A DNA stretch of 50,008 nucleotides from Thermoflexales bacterium (GTDB taxonomy: Bacteria; Chloroflexota; Anaerolineae; J036; Brachytrichaceae), in contig JANWVF010000128.1 of assembly GCA_025056965.1 (NCBI GenBank), forward strand, positions 1-50,008, given 5' to 3'. The notes beneath the pieces are model-generated. The model had not been told where the DNA came from. It saw only the letters and a list, made by a program, of their open reading frames with translations, and searched no databases. This document shows positions 23,996 to 32,012 of the stretch, piece after piece (position 1 is the stretch's first letter; each line of letters opens with the position of its first letter). The translations under genes were made by a program, and so were the position numbers.

Positions 23996-25387
23996 ATGCA
24001 CGAGATCTATGACCTACGTTCGTATCTGGACCTGCTAGAGCGACGCGGCCAGCTCATGCGGATCACCCAGCCGGTCAACATCATTCACGAGGCCGCCGAC
24101 ATCGGCGCCACCTGCGAGCGGACCGGCGGACCGGCGCCGCTCTTCGAGCGCATCTATGAGGGCAACCCCGAGTCGGGTGAGCAACAAGCGTTCGAGCGCT
24201 GGCGTCTGTTCAGCAGCGCCGTGGCCAACCAAGAGCGCGTGGCGTTGGCGCTGGGTTGCGAGAAGAGCCAGGTGACGGCGACGATGGCGCGCGTGCTTGA
24301 ACCGGCGAACGCCATCCCGCCCGTCCAGGTTGCCGATGCGCAGTGGAAGAAGAACCTCATTACCGACCCGGATGACATTGACGTCAATCGCCTGCCCATT
24401 CCCAAACATGCCGTGGGCGATGGAGGCCGCTTCATCACCGGCGGCGTGGTCGTGAGCAAGCACCCTGAAACAGGCGTGGGCAACTTGAGCTACAACCGCA
24501 TGCAGATTCTGGGGCCGCGCACGTTCGGCATGAACATCAACCAGTGGCGCGATGTGCAGCGCGCCCACGCGGCGGCGGAAGCCAAAGGCATGCCGCTCGG
24601 CATCGCCGTCGCCATCGGCCTCGACCCAGCGCTGATGATCGCCGCCGGCTGTAAATACGAAGGCGACGAGAACAACATCGCCGGCGCGATCCGCGGCCGG
24701 CCGATCGAGGTGACGCGCGGCGTCACGGTGGACGTGGATACGATCCCCGCGCATGCCGAGCTGGTGCTAGAAGGGCACGTGCTGCCCGGCGCGCGGCGCA
24801 GCGAAGGTCCGTTGGCCGAGTTTCACGGCTATTACGGCGAGCCCTGGGATTCGCCGGTGTTCGAGGTCACGGCCATCGGCTGGCGGGATGACCCGATCTT
24901 TCAAACCATCGTGCCCGGCTGGAACGAGCACATTTACATCGGCAACGTGCTGCCGCGCGAGCCGCTGCTGATGCGTTTTGTCCGCCACGCCAGCAAGAAC
25001 GTGCGCGCCGTGCACATTCCGCCCTACACCAATGGCTTCCTGGTGGTAGTGCAGCTCGAAAAGAAGACAAACATGGGCGAGCCGCGCAACGTGGCGCTGG
25101 CTGCCTTCGCCGCGCATCCGAACTTCCGCGTGTGCGTGGTGGTCGAGAGCGATGTGAACATCTACGATCCCAGCGATCTCCTATGGGCGCTGACGACGCG
25201 GGTGGACTGGGGGCAGGATGTGTTCACCGTGCCGCGCGCGCAGGGGCACGAGATGGATCCGGCCAACGATGCGAAGGGCATCGGCACCAAGATCGGCATT
25301 GATGCGACCTTCGACAAAGGCCGCCGGCCTTACGGTCGGCGCGTGAGTTACCCGATGGTAGAGCTGGCGAAGTACTTGGCAGGATAA
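23996..25387 (+). CDS. UbiD-family decarboxylase
   Basis: A 463-residue member of the UbiD family, which uses prenylated FMN to remove or add carboxyl groups on aromatic and alpha,beta-unsaturated acids. Landmarks are the N-terminal DLRSYLDLLERRGQL, NLSYNRMQILGPRTFGMN, the Glu/Arg-rich KYEGDENNIAGAIRGRP (in the cofactor and catalysis region), FHGYYGEPWDSPVFEV, and near the end VDWGQDVFTVPRAQGHEMDP. The length is near that of other UbiD-like proteins. No ubiX-like prenyltransferase gene and no quinone pathway genes are nearby, so the substrate is open; it could be a peripheral aromatic-acid enzyme rather than ubiquinone biosynthesis. Confidence 0.88.
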   Translation: MHEIYDLRSYLDLLERRGQLMRITQPVNIIHEAADIGATCERTGGPAPLFERIYEGNPESGEQQAFERWRLFSSAVANQERVALALGCEKSQVTATMARVLEPANAIPPVQVADAQWKKNLITDPDDIDVNRLPIPKHAVGDGGRFITGGVVVSKHPETGVGNLSYNRMQILGPRTFGMNINQWRDVQRAHAAAEAKGMPLGIAVAIGLDPALMIAAGCKYEGDENNIAGAIRGRPIEVTRGVTVDVDTIPAHAELVLEGHVLPGARRSEGPLAEFHGYYGEPWDSPVFEVTAIGWRDDPIFQTIVPGWNEHIYIGNVLPREPLLMRFVRHASKNVRAVHIPPYTNGFLVVVQLEKKTNMGEPRNVALAAFAAHPNFRVCVVVESDVNIYDPSDLLWALTTRVDWGQDVFTVPRAQGHEMDPANDAKGIGTKIGIDATFDKGRRPYGRRVSYPMVELAKYLAG

Positions 25388-25416
25388 AAGGAGCGGCCCG
25401 CTCACGCAGGCCGCTC
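25386..25416 (-). terminator. Terminator shared by the UbiD-type and nucleotidyltransferase-like genes
   Basis: GAGCGGCC (25391-25398) and GGCCGCTC (25409-25416) are perfect 8-base arms around a 10-base loop. On the minus strand the hairpin is followed by CTTTTAT, giving a plausible terminator for the nucleotidyltransferase-like gene, whose last bases are within the loop. On the plus strand the run is weaker. Confidence 0.55.
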
Positions 25417-26094
25417 TTCATCCCACGACGATGTCTCTCGCTCTTGCCGCCCGAGGAAGATCAGCGACTCCAAGTCTTCGAGATCTTCAGGGCTGTAGCG
25501 AGCGATGACGTCGCGCACCGCATCGAGTTCGGCGTCGGTAGCCCAGCCGAGCATGCGCGACACATCGGCCCAGTCTTGAGCGCGCTGCGCCGATAGCTTC
25601 ATCAGCGTCAGGTAAGGCAGGCCAAGCACCGGATAGCCGGCCGGGTCGTAGTTGGGCCTTTCGAGCGCCTCTTTAAGCCAAGGATCGCTACCGAGAAGCA
25701 CGTCCACTTCGACGCCCGTCGGGGAGCGCAGCGCGTAGCCGGGCACGGCCAGACGAGAAACGAGTTGATAGCCGGCCCGGTTGAGCCGGCGCATCACCTC
25801 GTCCCCGTCGTCGCGATGCACGAGGATGTCTAGGTCTTTCGTGGCCCGCTCCGGCATGTAGGCGCGTGTGGCGACGCCGCCGACCAACGCCCAGCCAATT
25901 CCCCCCAAGATCGGCCGCAGGTCGGGCCAGGGATGGATTGCCGTTCTCCTTCGCATGAACTCGTGGCTGCTGCCGGCGCCCGGACGGATGCGGCGTTTGA
26001 GCATCTCGATCATGAGGCGCCGCCTCTGGCGCGGGGTGAGGTTGCCATCCGGCGCGATGCGAGCGATGGCAGGCGGCACGGGCGAATCGCTCAT
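25402..26094 (-). CDS. Nucleotidyltransferase-like protein of unknown role
   Basis: A 230-residue protein. The middle part WALVGGVATRAYMPERATKDLDILVHRDDG has the G-G-x-A helix and the D-x-D metal pair (DLDIL) of the Pol-beta-like nucleotidyltransferase fold, as in DUF6036 and AbiEii-related proteins. A third acidic residue may be the one in VEVDVLLG. A helical C-terminus (TLMKLSAQRAQDWADV, then EDLEDLESLIF) resembles the usual second domain. In toxin-antitoxin systems such proteins act with a small partner, but none is seen here. The upstream end has an Arg-rich stretch. TATAAT lies 8 bases before the ATG, so the transcript is probably leaderless. Confidence 0.6.
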   Translation of the reverse strand: MSDSPVPPAIARIAPDGNLTPRQRRRLMIEMLKRRIRPGAGSSHEFMRRRTAIHPWPDLRPILGGIGWALVGGVATRAYMPERATKDLDILVHRDDGDEVMRRLNRAGYQLVSRLAVPGYALRSPTGVEVDVLLGSDPWLKEALERPNYDPAGYPVLGLPYLTLMKLSAQRAQDWADVSRMLGWATDAELDAVRDVIARYSPEDLEDLESLIFLGRQERETSSWDEERPA

Positions 26095-26102
26095 CGGGAC
26101 GG

Positions 26103-26108
26103 ATTATA
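26103..26108 (-). promoter_or_regulatory. -10 box of the nucleotidyltransferase-like gene
   Basis: A perfect TATAAT on the minus strand ends 8 bases before the ATG at 26094. It is the clearest leaderless-type promoter in the window. Confidence 0.6.
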
Positions 26109-26132
26109 GTTTGCGCGCGCCTTCGGCCTGAC

Positions 26133-27854
26133 TCACGCATAGCGCACGAGATACACCGCGCCGGTCAGCTGAACTGCTTCAGGCTCGCGAGACTCGAAGC
26201 GCAGCGTCAGCGGCTGGCCCGACATCAGGTGCTCCGCCGCAATCTCGCCCACCGCCCACGATAGGCCGCTCCAGATCGCCTTGTCGTAGTTCACCTGCAC
26301 CGGCACCTCGCGTCCGGATTGATGCGCCGTGATGGTGAGAAGCCGAGCCAGCGTCGTCCCGCTGGGGGGGCTGCCGCCGGTGGTGCGCTTGGCGATGCCG
26401 CGCGCGTCGGTCTGACGGAAGACGGCGCGCACGTGCGCATCGCTCGGCGCAGGTATCGTCGCCGTGATCGCCTTGTCCCCATCGGCGACGAACGCGACAG
26501 GCAACGGCTCGATGGATGCAGGGATGATTACGTCGTCCTGCACGCCCAGCTCGTATTGCGCATCGGCGTAGCGCCCGATGCCGATCAGCGCCATCTGCTC
26601 CGCGCCCAGCGTAATCTGCCGGCCGCGCAGCGCCGGCTTGAACCCGGCATCGCAGAACAGCAGTCGCATCGGCGCGTCGGCCGCGATGGGAATGGGCGAC
26701 CGGCCGAGATCTACGTCCGCTGTCCTCTGACCGGGATTCACGGCCGTGACTAGCGCGCCGTCCGCGTCGGCGGCGATGAAGGCATAGGGCTCGCCCTCGC
26801 CCGGCATCCCGCCGAACGCCTCGCATCGTCCGTAAGCTTGCAGTGCCATGAACATGGCCTGTGCTTTGGCGAACCATCGCGCGTCGGCCTCGCTCAGCAG
26901 GTCGAGGTTGCCGTAGTAAGTGTTGGCCCAGCCGCCGCGCGCCAGCGATAGCAGCAGCATGCCGCGCCACGCCGCCGCGCCGCGATAGTAGCAGGTGCCG
27001 GTCGTGCCGATCATGAACCCGGAGTTGTCAATGCGCGCGAGCGGCAGGCCGTTCAAGGCGTAGGCGCGCACCATGTGATCGGAATACACATCTTTGGCGC
27101 GCCAGAAGTTCATCGCCGGCACGTCGGCCGGGCGCGGATCGCCGCAATAGATGGCGTCGAAGACATCCAGCCAGCGCGTGTCCATGACTTTGCGGAAAGG
27201 CAGGCTGGTGTTGCTCTGGGTCACGTAAGACCAACCTCGGCAGCGTGTCTGCTCCTCGAAGCCGTTGTAGGCGAGGAAGACCACGTCGGGGTGTTCCAGC
27301 CGAAAGCGCTTCAGGCCGGCCATGAACGCGGCGATGTTCTGCGCGCGCACCTCGGAAGGCAGCATGGTCTGGGCGACGGCGACCGGCGCCGCATCGAAGT
27401 TCATGAAGTCCACCTTGAACAGGCGCACGCCGCGTTCGTACCACAGGTGCAAGCTCTCCAGGAAGTGGGCGAAGAAGCCGCCGCTGAACAAGCAGCAAGC
27501 TGTACCGTCCTCGTTGAGCGAGTCGCGCCAGGCCGGAACGGGATCGTGCGCCATGCACGAGTTGCCGGCGACCCACAGCCCGGGTAACACGCCGTTGCTC
27601 AGACATTGATCGAGCCAAGCATCCGGGCCGTTCGGCCAGTGCGGCCGGCGCCAGGTGCGGTAGCCGCCGTCGCGCGCATACCAGAAGGCATCCATCAGGT
27701 AGTAATCGAAGCGCACGCCGAACGAGCGTAGGCGCAGCAGCTCGCGCAGTTGGCGCAGCGCCAATTCTTCCGTCAGCTCGACTACATCGGACAGCTCATC
27801 GTAAGCTGCCCAATTGATATAGATGGCAACCGGTTGTTTGAGCATGATGTTCAC
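26133..27854 (-). CDS. GH36/clan-D-like alpha-glycosidase
   Basis: A 573-residue TIM-barrel protein, probably an alpha-galactosidase-like glycosidase. FDYYLMDAFWYARDGGY is the typical early barrel strand of GH27/GH36 clan D, followed by GVLPGLWVAG. Asp149 in LFKVDFMNFD matches the nucleophile position (K-x-D). The acid/base residue is not certain; Asp in DVFDAIYCGD is one candidate. From about residue 345 come beta-rich C-terminal domains. It has no signal peptide, so it should act in the cytoplasm on imported oligosaccharides. The start GTG at 27854 is preferred over the ATG at 27845 because TACAAT ends exactly 8 bases before it. Without a search the exact GH family stays open. Confidence 0.65.
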   Translation of the reverse strand: MNIMLKQPVAIYINWAAYDELSDVVELTEELALRQLRELLRLRSFGVRFDYYLMDAFWYARDGGYRTWRRPHWPNGPDAWLDQCLSNGVLPGLWVAGNSCMAHDPVPAWRDSLNEDGTACCLFSGGFFAHFLESLHLWYERGVRLFKVDFMNFDAAPVAVAQTMLPSEVRAQNIAAFMAGLKRFRLEHPDVVFLAYNGFEEQTRCRGWSYVTQSNTSLPFRKVMDTRWLDVFDAIYCGDPRPADVPAMNFWRAKDVYSDHMVRAYALNGLPLARIDNSGFMIGTTGTCYYRGAAAWRGMLLLSLARGGWANTYYGNLDLLSEADARWFAKAQAMFMALQAYGRCEAFGGMPGEGEPYAFIAADADGALVTAVNPGQRTADVDLGRSPIPIAADAPMRLLFCDAGFKPALRGRQITLGAEQMALIGIGRYADAQYELGVQDDVIIPASIEPLPVAFVADGDKAITATIPAPSDAHVRAVFRQTDARGIAKRTTGGSPPSGTTLARLLTITAHQSGREVPVQVNYDKAIWSGLSWAVGEIAAEHLMSGQPLTLRFESREPEAVQLTGAVYLVRYA

Positions 27855-27862
27855 CGCCGCCG

Positions 27863-27868
27863 ATTGTA
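27863..27868 (-). promoter_or_regulatory. -10 box of the GH36-like gene
   Basis: On the minus strand TACAAT ends 8 bases before the GTG at 27854. It lies 30 bases from the divergent box of the isocitrate dehydrogenase gene, so the two promoters almost touch back to back. Confidence 0.5.
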
Positions 27869-27898
27869 TGCGTCTCTGAGATAAGCCGCTGATTGCGG

Positions 27899-27904
27899 GA
27901 TAAT
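27899..27904 (+). promoter_or_regulatory. -10 box of the isocitrate dehydrogenase gene
   Basis: GATAAT ends 6 bases before the GTG at 27911. No ribosome binding site is seen. Confidence 0.45.
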
Positions 27905-27910
27905 GCGCGT

Positions 27911-29356
27911 GTGGCTACTTCGACCATCCCCATCACCGTCGCCTACGGCGATGGCATCGGCCCGGAGATCATGGAGGCCGTGTTGAGCATCTTGGACGCC
28001 GCGCGCGTCCCGTTGCGCTATGACGTCATCGAGGTCGGGCAGAAACTGTATGACCAAGGCTACACCGCCGGCATCGCTCCGGAGTCGTGGGATGTGATCC
28101 GGCGTAACCCGGCCTTCCTAAAGGCGCCGATCACCACCCAGCTCGGCACCGGCGGCAAGAGCTTCAACGTCACGGTGCGCAAGGCGCTCAACCTCTTCGC
28201 CAACGTCCGGCCGTGCAAGTCTTACGCGCCGTTCGTCGCCTCGGCGCATCCCGGCATGAACTTGGTCATCATTCGTGAGAACGAAGAAGATCTCTACGCC
28301 GGCATCGAGCATCAACAGACGCGCGAGGTGACGCAGGTGCTCAAGCTGATCACGCGGCCGGGCGCCGAGCGCATCGTCCGCTATGCGTTCGAATATGCGC
28401 GCGCCTACGGCCGCCGCAAGGTCACCTGCATGACCAAGGACAATATCATGAAGCTGACCGACGGCCTCTTCCATCGCACCTTCGAGCGCATCGCGGCCGA
28501 GTATCCAGATATCGAGGCCGAGCACATGATCATTGACATCGGCACGGCGCGCTTAGCGGCGCAGCCGGAGCGGTTCGACGTCATCGTGACGCTGAACTTA
28601 TACGGGGACATCTTGTCGGATGTCGCGGCGCAGATCGCCGGCTCGATCGGGCTGGCCGGGTCGGCCAACATCGGGCCGCGCGTCTCGATGTTCGAGGCGG
28701 TGCACGGCAGCGCGCCGGACATCGCCGGCAAGGGCGTGGCTAACCCCTCCGGCCTGCTGGTCGCGGCCACGCAGATGCTGGTTCACCTGGGACTGGCCGA
28801 AGATGCCGAGCGCATCAAGAACGCCTGGCTGTGTACTTTGGAAGACGGCATCCACACTGCCGATATTTACCGAACCGAGCTGAGCAGCGAGCTGGTCGGC
28901 ACGGCGGCGTTTGCGCGGGCGGTCATCGCGCGGCTGGGCTGCACCCCGCGCCAGTTGCAGCCGGTGCATTACAAGGCAACCGGCATCCATGCGGCGATCG
29001 GTGAGTTTCCCAAACCATCGAAGGCGCTGGTCGGCGTGGACATCTTCCTCGACTGGGATCAAGCTGGGCGCGATCCGAACGCCCTGGGCGCGGCGCTGAC
29101 GCGCCATACGCCCACCGGCTGGCAGCTCAAGATGATCACCAATCGCGGCGTCAAGGTCTACCCGGACGGCTTGCCTGAAACGTTCTGCACCGATCATTGG
29201 CGCTGCCGATTCGTCGCCGTCCAGGAGCCGATCGCCTATGCCGAAGTGCTGGCGCTGCTCAACACGCTCCACGCAGCGGGCTTCGAGATCATCAAGACGG
29301 AGAACCTCTACACGTTCGACGGCGAGCGCGGCTACTCGCTTGGGCAAGGCGAATAG
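27911..29356 (+). CDS. Isocitrate dehydrogenase, Thermus-type with C-terminal extension
   Basis: A 481-residue member of the isocitrate/isopropylmalate dehydrogenase family. The start YGDGIGPEI is typical; NLVIIRENEEDLYAGIEH and FANVRPCKSY contain the isocitrate-binding Arg residues. LNLYGDILSD carries the metal-binding Asp residues, and FEAVHGSAPDIAGKGVANPS is the cofactor-binding loop. After about residue 340 there is an extra region of roughly 140 residues, ending near TENLYTFDGERGYSLGQGE, as in the long Thermus-type enzymes rather than the short E. coli type. It is probably the TCA-cycle enzyme making 2-oxoglutarate and NAD(P)H. Cofactor preference was not judged. The GTG start gives a leaderless-type spacing to GATAAT. 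Confidence 0.85.
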   Translation: MATSTIPITVAYGDGIGPEIMEAVLSILDAARVPLRYDVIEVGQKLYDQGYTAGIAPESWDVIRRNPAFLKAPITTQLGTGGKSFNVTVRKALNLFANVRPCKSYAPFVASAHPGMNLVIIRENEEDLYAGIEHQQTREVTQVLKLITRPGAERIVRYAFEYARAYGRRKVTCMTKDNIMKLTDGLFHRTFERIAAEYPDIEAEHMIIDIGTARLAAQPERFDVIVTLNLYGDILSDVAAQIAGSIGLAGSANIGPRVSMFEAVHGSAPDIAGKGVANPSGLLVAATQMLVHLGLAEDAERIKNAWLCTLEDGIHTADIYRTELSSELVGTAAFARAVIARLGCTPRQLQPVHYKATGIHAAIGEFPKPSKALVGVDIFLDWDQAGRDPNALGAALTRHTPTGWQLKMITNRGVKVYPDGLPETFCTDHWRCRFVAVQEPIAYAEVLALLNTLHAAGFEIIKTENLYTFDGERGYSLGQGE

Positions 29357-29395
29357 CTGCGACGAGGCCGGTCGAGGCTCGCCGGGAGCGCGCCA

Positions 29396-30613
29396 TCAGG
29401 TGCGGTAGCGGCCGTTGATCGTCACGTAGTCATGCGAGAGGTCGCACGTCCATACGATAGCGCTGGCGCTGCCCAGCCCTAGGTCGAGCCGCACGACGAT
29501 CTCACGGGGCTTCATGGCCGCAGTGGCATCGGCCTCGGAGTATGAGGTTGGCGCGCCCTTGGCGAACACCTGCACGCCGCCGAACCAGAGCGACATCTTA
29601 TCCGGATGCACATCCTCGCCGCTGTAGCCTGCTGCGGCGAGGATGCGCCCCCAGTTGGCATCTTCGCCGTAGAAGGCCGTCTTCACCAGCGGCGACTTGG
29701 CGATCGTCCGCCCGACGTTTTCGGCCATGCGCTCGTCGCGCGCGCCTGTGATCTCGATGGTGATGAACTTGGTTGCGCCCTCGCCGTCGCGCACGATCTG
29801 CTTGGCCAGGTCGGTGCAGATGCTGGTCAGCAAGATCTCGAACTCCAGCGGTGTGGGCTGCAGGCCGCTGGCGCCGTTGGCCAGCACGACGAGCGTGTCG
29901 TTTGTGCTGGTATCGCCGTCCACGCTGATGCGGTTGAACGATTTGCGCACGGCGCTGGCGAGGGCCTTCTTCAGCACTTCCGGCGTGACGATCGCATCGG
30001 TCATCACCACAGCCAGCAGGGTAGCCATATTGGGGTGGATCATGCCGGCGCCCTTGGCGATGCCGGCTAAGTGGGCGATGCGCGGGCCGCCTTGCCGCTC
30101 GTCGCCGGCCACGGTGATGTCGTCGGCGGCCATCTTAGGCCGCGTGTCGGTTGTCATGATGGCATGCGCGGCGGCCTCCAAACCGTCTTCGGACAAGGCT
30201 TGCGCGGCGGCGGGAATGCCGGTGCGCAGCTTGTCCATCGGCAACGGCACGCCGATGACGCCTGTGGACATGACGAACACCTGATGCGGCGCCACCGGCG
30301 TCGCGGCGCCCGCCGATAGCGCGTCAGCGGTCAGTTTGGCCATCTCTTCGCAATCTTTCAAGCCGCGTTCGCCGGTGCAGGCATTCGCGCATCCGGAGTT
30401 GATCACGACGGCGCGCAGCTTATAGCCCTCGGCAATCAGTCGCTGGTCGTAGATGACCGGTGCCGCCTTGACTTTGTTCTGCGTGAAGACCGCGGCGGCC
30501 GTGCAGTCGGTCTCGCTGACGATCAAGGCGAGGTCGGGCTTGCCGTTCTTCTTGATGCCGGCAGCGATGCCGGCTGCGCGAAAGCCCTTTGGGAGTGAAG
30601 GGTTCGAGATCAT
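29396..30613 (-). CDS. argJ: Bifunctional ornithine acetyltransferase / N-acetylglutamate synthase
   Basis: A 405-residue ArgJ. It moves the acetyl group from N-acetylornithine to glutamate and so recycles it in arginine synthesis; many versions also make acetylglutamate from acetyl-CoA. NSGCANACTG (residues 72-81) forms the oxyanion hole and MTTDTRPK is at 153-160. GAGMIHPNMATLL holds the self-cleavage site, expected between Ala197 and Thr198, with Thr198 becoming the nucleophile of the beta chain. The length is typical. It starts 4 bases after the Gfo/Idh gene ends, yet has its own TAACAT box inside that gene. No other arginine genes are in the window. Confidence 0.93.
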   Translation of the reverse strand: MISNPSLPKGFRAAGIAAGIKKNGKPDLALIVSETDCTAAAVFTQNKVKAAPVIYDQRLIAEGYKLRAVVINSGCANACTGERGLKDCEEMAKLTADALSAGAATPVAPHQVFVMSTGVIGVPLPMDKLRTGIPAAAQALSEDGLEAAAHAIMTTDTRPKMAADDITVAGDERQGGPRIAHLAGIAKGAGMIHPNMATLLAVVMTDAIVTPEVLKKALASAVRKSFNRISVDGDTSTNDTLVVLANGASGLQPTPLEFEILLTSICTDLAKQIVRDGEGATKFITIEITGARDERMAENVGRTIAKSPLVKTAFYGEDANWGRILAAAGYSGEDVHPDKMSLWFGGVQVFAKGAPTSYSEADATAAMKPREIVVRLDLGLGSASAIVWTCDLSHDYVTINGRYRT

Positions 30614-30617
30614 CGCG

Positions 30618-31694
30618 TTATGTTAGAGCCACCTCTCGTCCGCTTGCCGCCGAAGTCGCGATGGCCTCCAGGATGCGCACGACTTGCAAGGCTTGCTCCG
30701 GCAGGACGACGAGCGGCGCTTCGCCGCGCACGGCTCGGACGAACGCGCCGACCGATTGCAACCAGCCGCGTTCGTTCGGGTAAGGTGAAAGGTCCGGCTC
30801 GCTGGAGACGATTTTGCCGTCCTCAGCCGAGTAGTATTTGAGCGACGGTGATTCGCTGAAGAAGCCGCTGCGGTCGAGGCCGCCCTGCGTGCCGTAGAGC
30901 GTGACGCGGTCTTCGGCCGGGCCGAAGGCCGCCCATGTCACTACCAAGCGGATCTGCGCACCGTCCTTCAGCGTCAGCACGGCGAAAGCCGTGTCGTCTA
31001 CGTCGAAGCGACCCTCTGGGAAGCGATCGGCGCCCCAGCCGCCCAGCCCGATCTTTTGCTTACCCAGCTCGCCGCTCAAGAAACCCTTCACGGCGACGAC
31101 TTCGGGAAAGTCCATCAGATACAAGATCAGGTCCAGCAGGTGTACGCCGATGTCGTAGAGGGCGCCGCCGCCAGCCAAATCTTTGTTGGTGAACCAGCTG
31201 CCATAGCCGGGGATGCCCTGCTGGCGAATCCACTTGGACTCGGCCAGGTAAACGCGCCCTAGACGGCCGGCGGCCACGATGTCGCGCATGGCGCGGGCGC
31301 TGCGGTCGAAGCGCATATGCTGGTTGACGCTGAGCAGCCGGCCGTTTCGCCGAGCGGCCGCGATCATCTCGGCCGCCAGCGCGCTCGACGTAGTCATGGG
31401 CTTCTCGCACAGCACGTGTTTGCCGGCGTTTAGCGCCTCGATCGTCACTGGGGCGTGCAGTGCGTTTGGCAGCCCAACGGAGACCATGTCAATCTCCGGT
31501 TGGGCCAGTAACTCGCGGTAGTCGGCGAAGACTTTGGGGATGCTGAACTTATGGGCGACTTCCTGTGCGCGGGCGAAGTTGGAGTCGCAGATCGCCGCGA
31601 CTTGGACGCCTGCGGCCTGAAACCCGGGGATGTGGCCTTGTTGGCCGATCGCGCCGGCGCCGATGACCCCGGCGCGCAAAGGATGTGTGCTCAT
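30618..31694 (-). CDS. Gfo/Idh/MocA-family oxidoreductase
   Basis: A 358-residue NAD(P)-dependent sugar or inositol dehydrogenase-like protein. The N-terminal GVIGAGAIGQQGHIPGF holds the Gly-rich dinucleotide loop, followed by a VQVAAICDSN strand. VLCEKPMTTSS contains the Glu-Lys-Pro motif with the catalytic Lys. The C-terminal part has GGALYDIGVHLLDL, which carries the Asp and His of the active site. Its substrate cannot be told from sequence; such enzymes usually oxidise cyclic polyols or sugar derivatives. AAGGAG at 31706-31711 (11 bases before the ATG) is a normal Shine-Dalgarno site, unlike many neighbours. It may share a transcript with argJ. Confidence 0.88.
   Translation of the reverse strand: MSTHPLRAGVIGAGAIGQQGHIPGFQAAGVQVAAICDSNFARAQEVAHKFSIPKVFADYRELLAQPEIDMVSVGLPNALHAPVTIEALNAGKHVLCEKPMTTSSALAAEMIAAARRNGRLLSVNQHMRFDRSARAMRDIVAAGRLGRVYLAESKWIRQQGIPGYGSWFTNKDLAGGGALYDIGVHLLDLILYLMDFPEVVAVKGFLSGELGKQKIGLGGWGADRFPEGRFDVDDTAFAVLTLKDGAQIRLVVTWAAFGPAEDRVTLYGTQGGLDRSGFFSESPSLKYYSAEDGKIVSSEPDLSPYPNERGWLQSVGAFVRAVRGEAPLVVLPEQALQVVRILEAIATSAASGREVALT
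30620..30625 (-). promoter_or_regulatory. -10 box of argJ
   Basis: On the minus strand TAACAT ends 6 bases before the argJ ATG at 30613. It lies in the 3' end of the Gfo/Idh gene. The match is modest, so argJ may also be read from the upstream gene. Confidence 0.3.
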
Positions 31695-32012
31695 ACGCGG
31701 TGATGCTCCTTCGATGGCTGAATGACGCCGCCCGCTAGTTTAGCATTGTTGGCAGGAGCAAAACGACGCATCCAGGTCATCGGTGCAGGGCTTACGGCAT
31801 ATCAAGCAGGGGTATGACCGGAAGTCGTCATGACTGCATACGGTGCGCAAGCAGCAGGCGCAGGGATGACCGTCACCGGCAGTGAACCGCTGCCAGGTGG
31901 CTACATCACGAGCATCGGCGCGCATGACGGGCGAGGCGGGGTTAGGCGAAGGGCGGGTACGCTCGCGCGGAAGCGGCGCGCTGTGTCGGTCGCGTGTTCG
32001 GATAGTGGTCTG
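31695..32012. other. 318-base stretch without a certain gene
   Basis: It holds the Shine-Dalgarno of the Gfo/Idh gene (31706-31711) and a doubtful small cysteine-rich frame (31740-31925, minus). Nothing else convincing is visible; no clear promoter or terminator could be placed. Confidence 0.5.
31740..31925 (-). CDS. Possible small cysteine-rich protein
   Basis: A 61-codon frame with ten Cys residues: PCACCLRTVC, then YPCLICRKPC and SFCSCQQC. Two CxxC-like knuckles of this kind could bind zinc or an iron-sulfur cluster. The frame has no ribosome binding site or clear promoter, and the GC content at third positions is only moderately high, so it could be a chance frame. It sits between the membrane protein and the Gfo/Idh gene on the same strand. 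Confidence 0.2.
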   Translation of the reverse strand: MRADARDVATWQRFTAGDGHPCACCLRTVCSHDDFRSYPCLICRKPCTDDLDASFCSCQQC

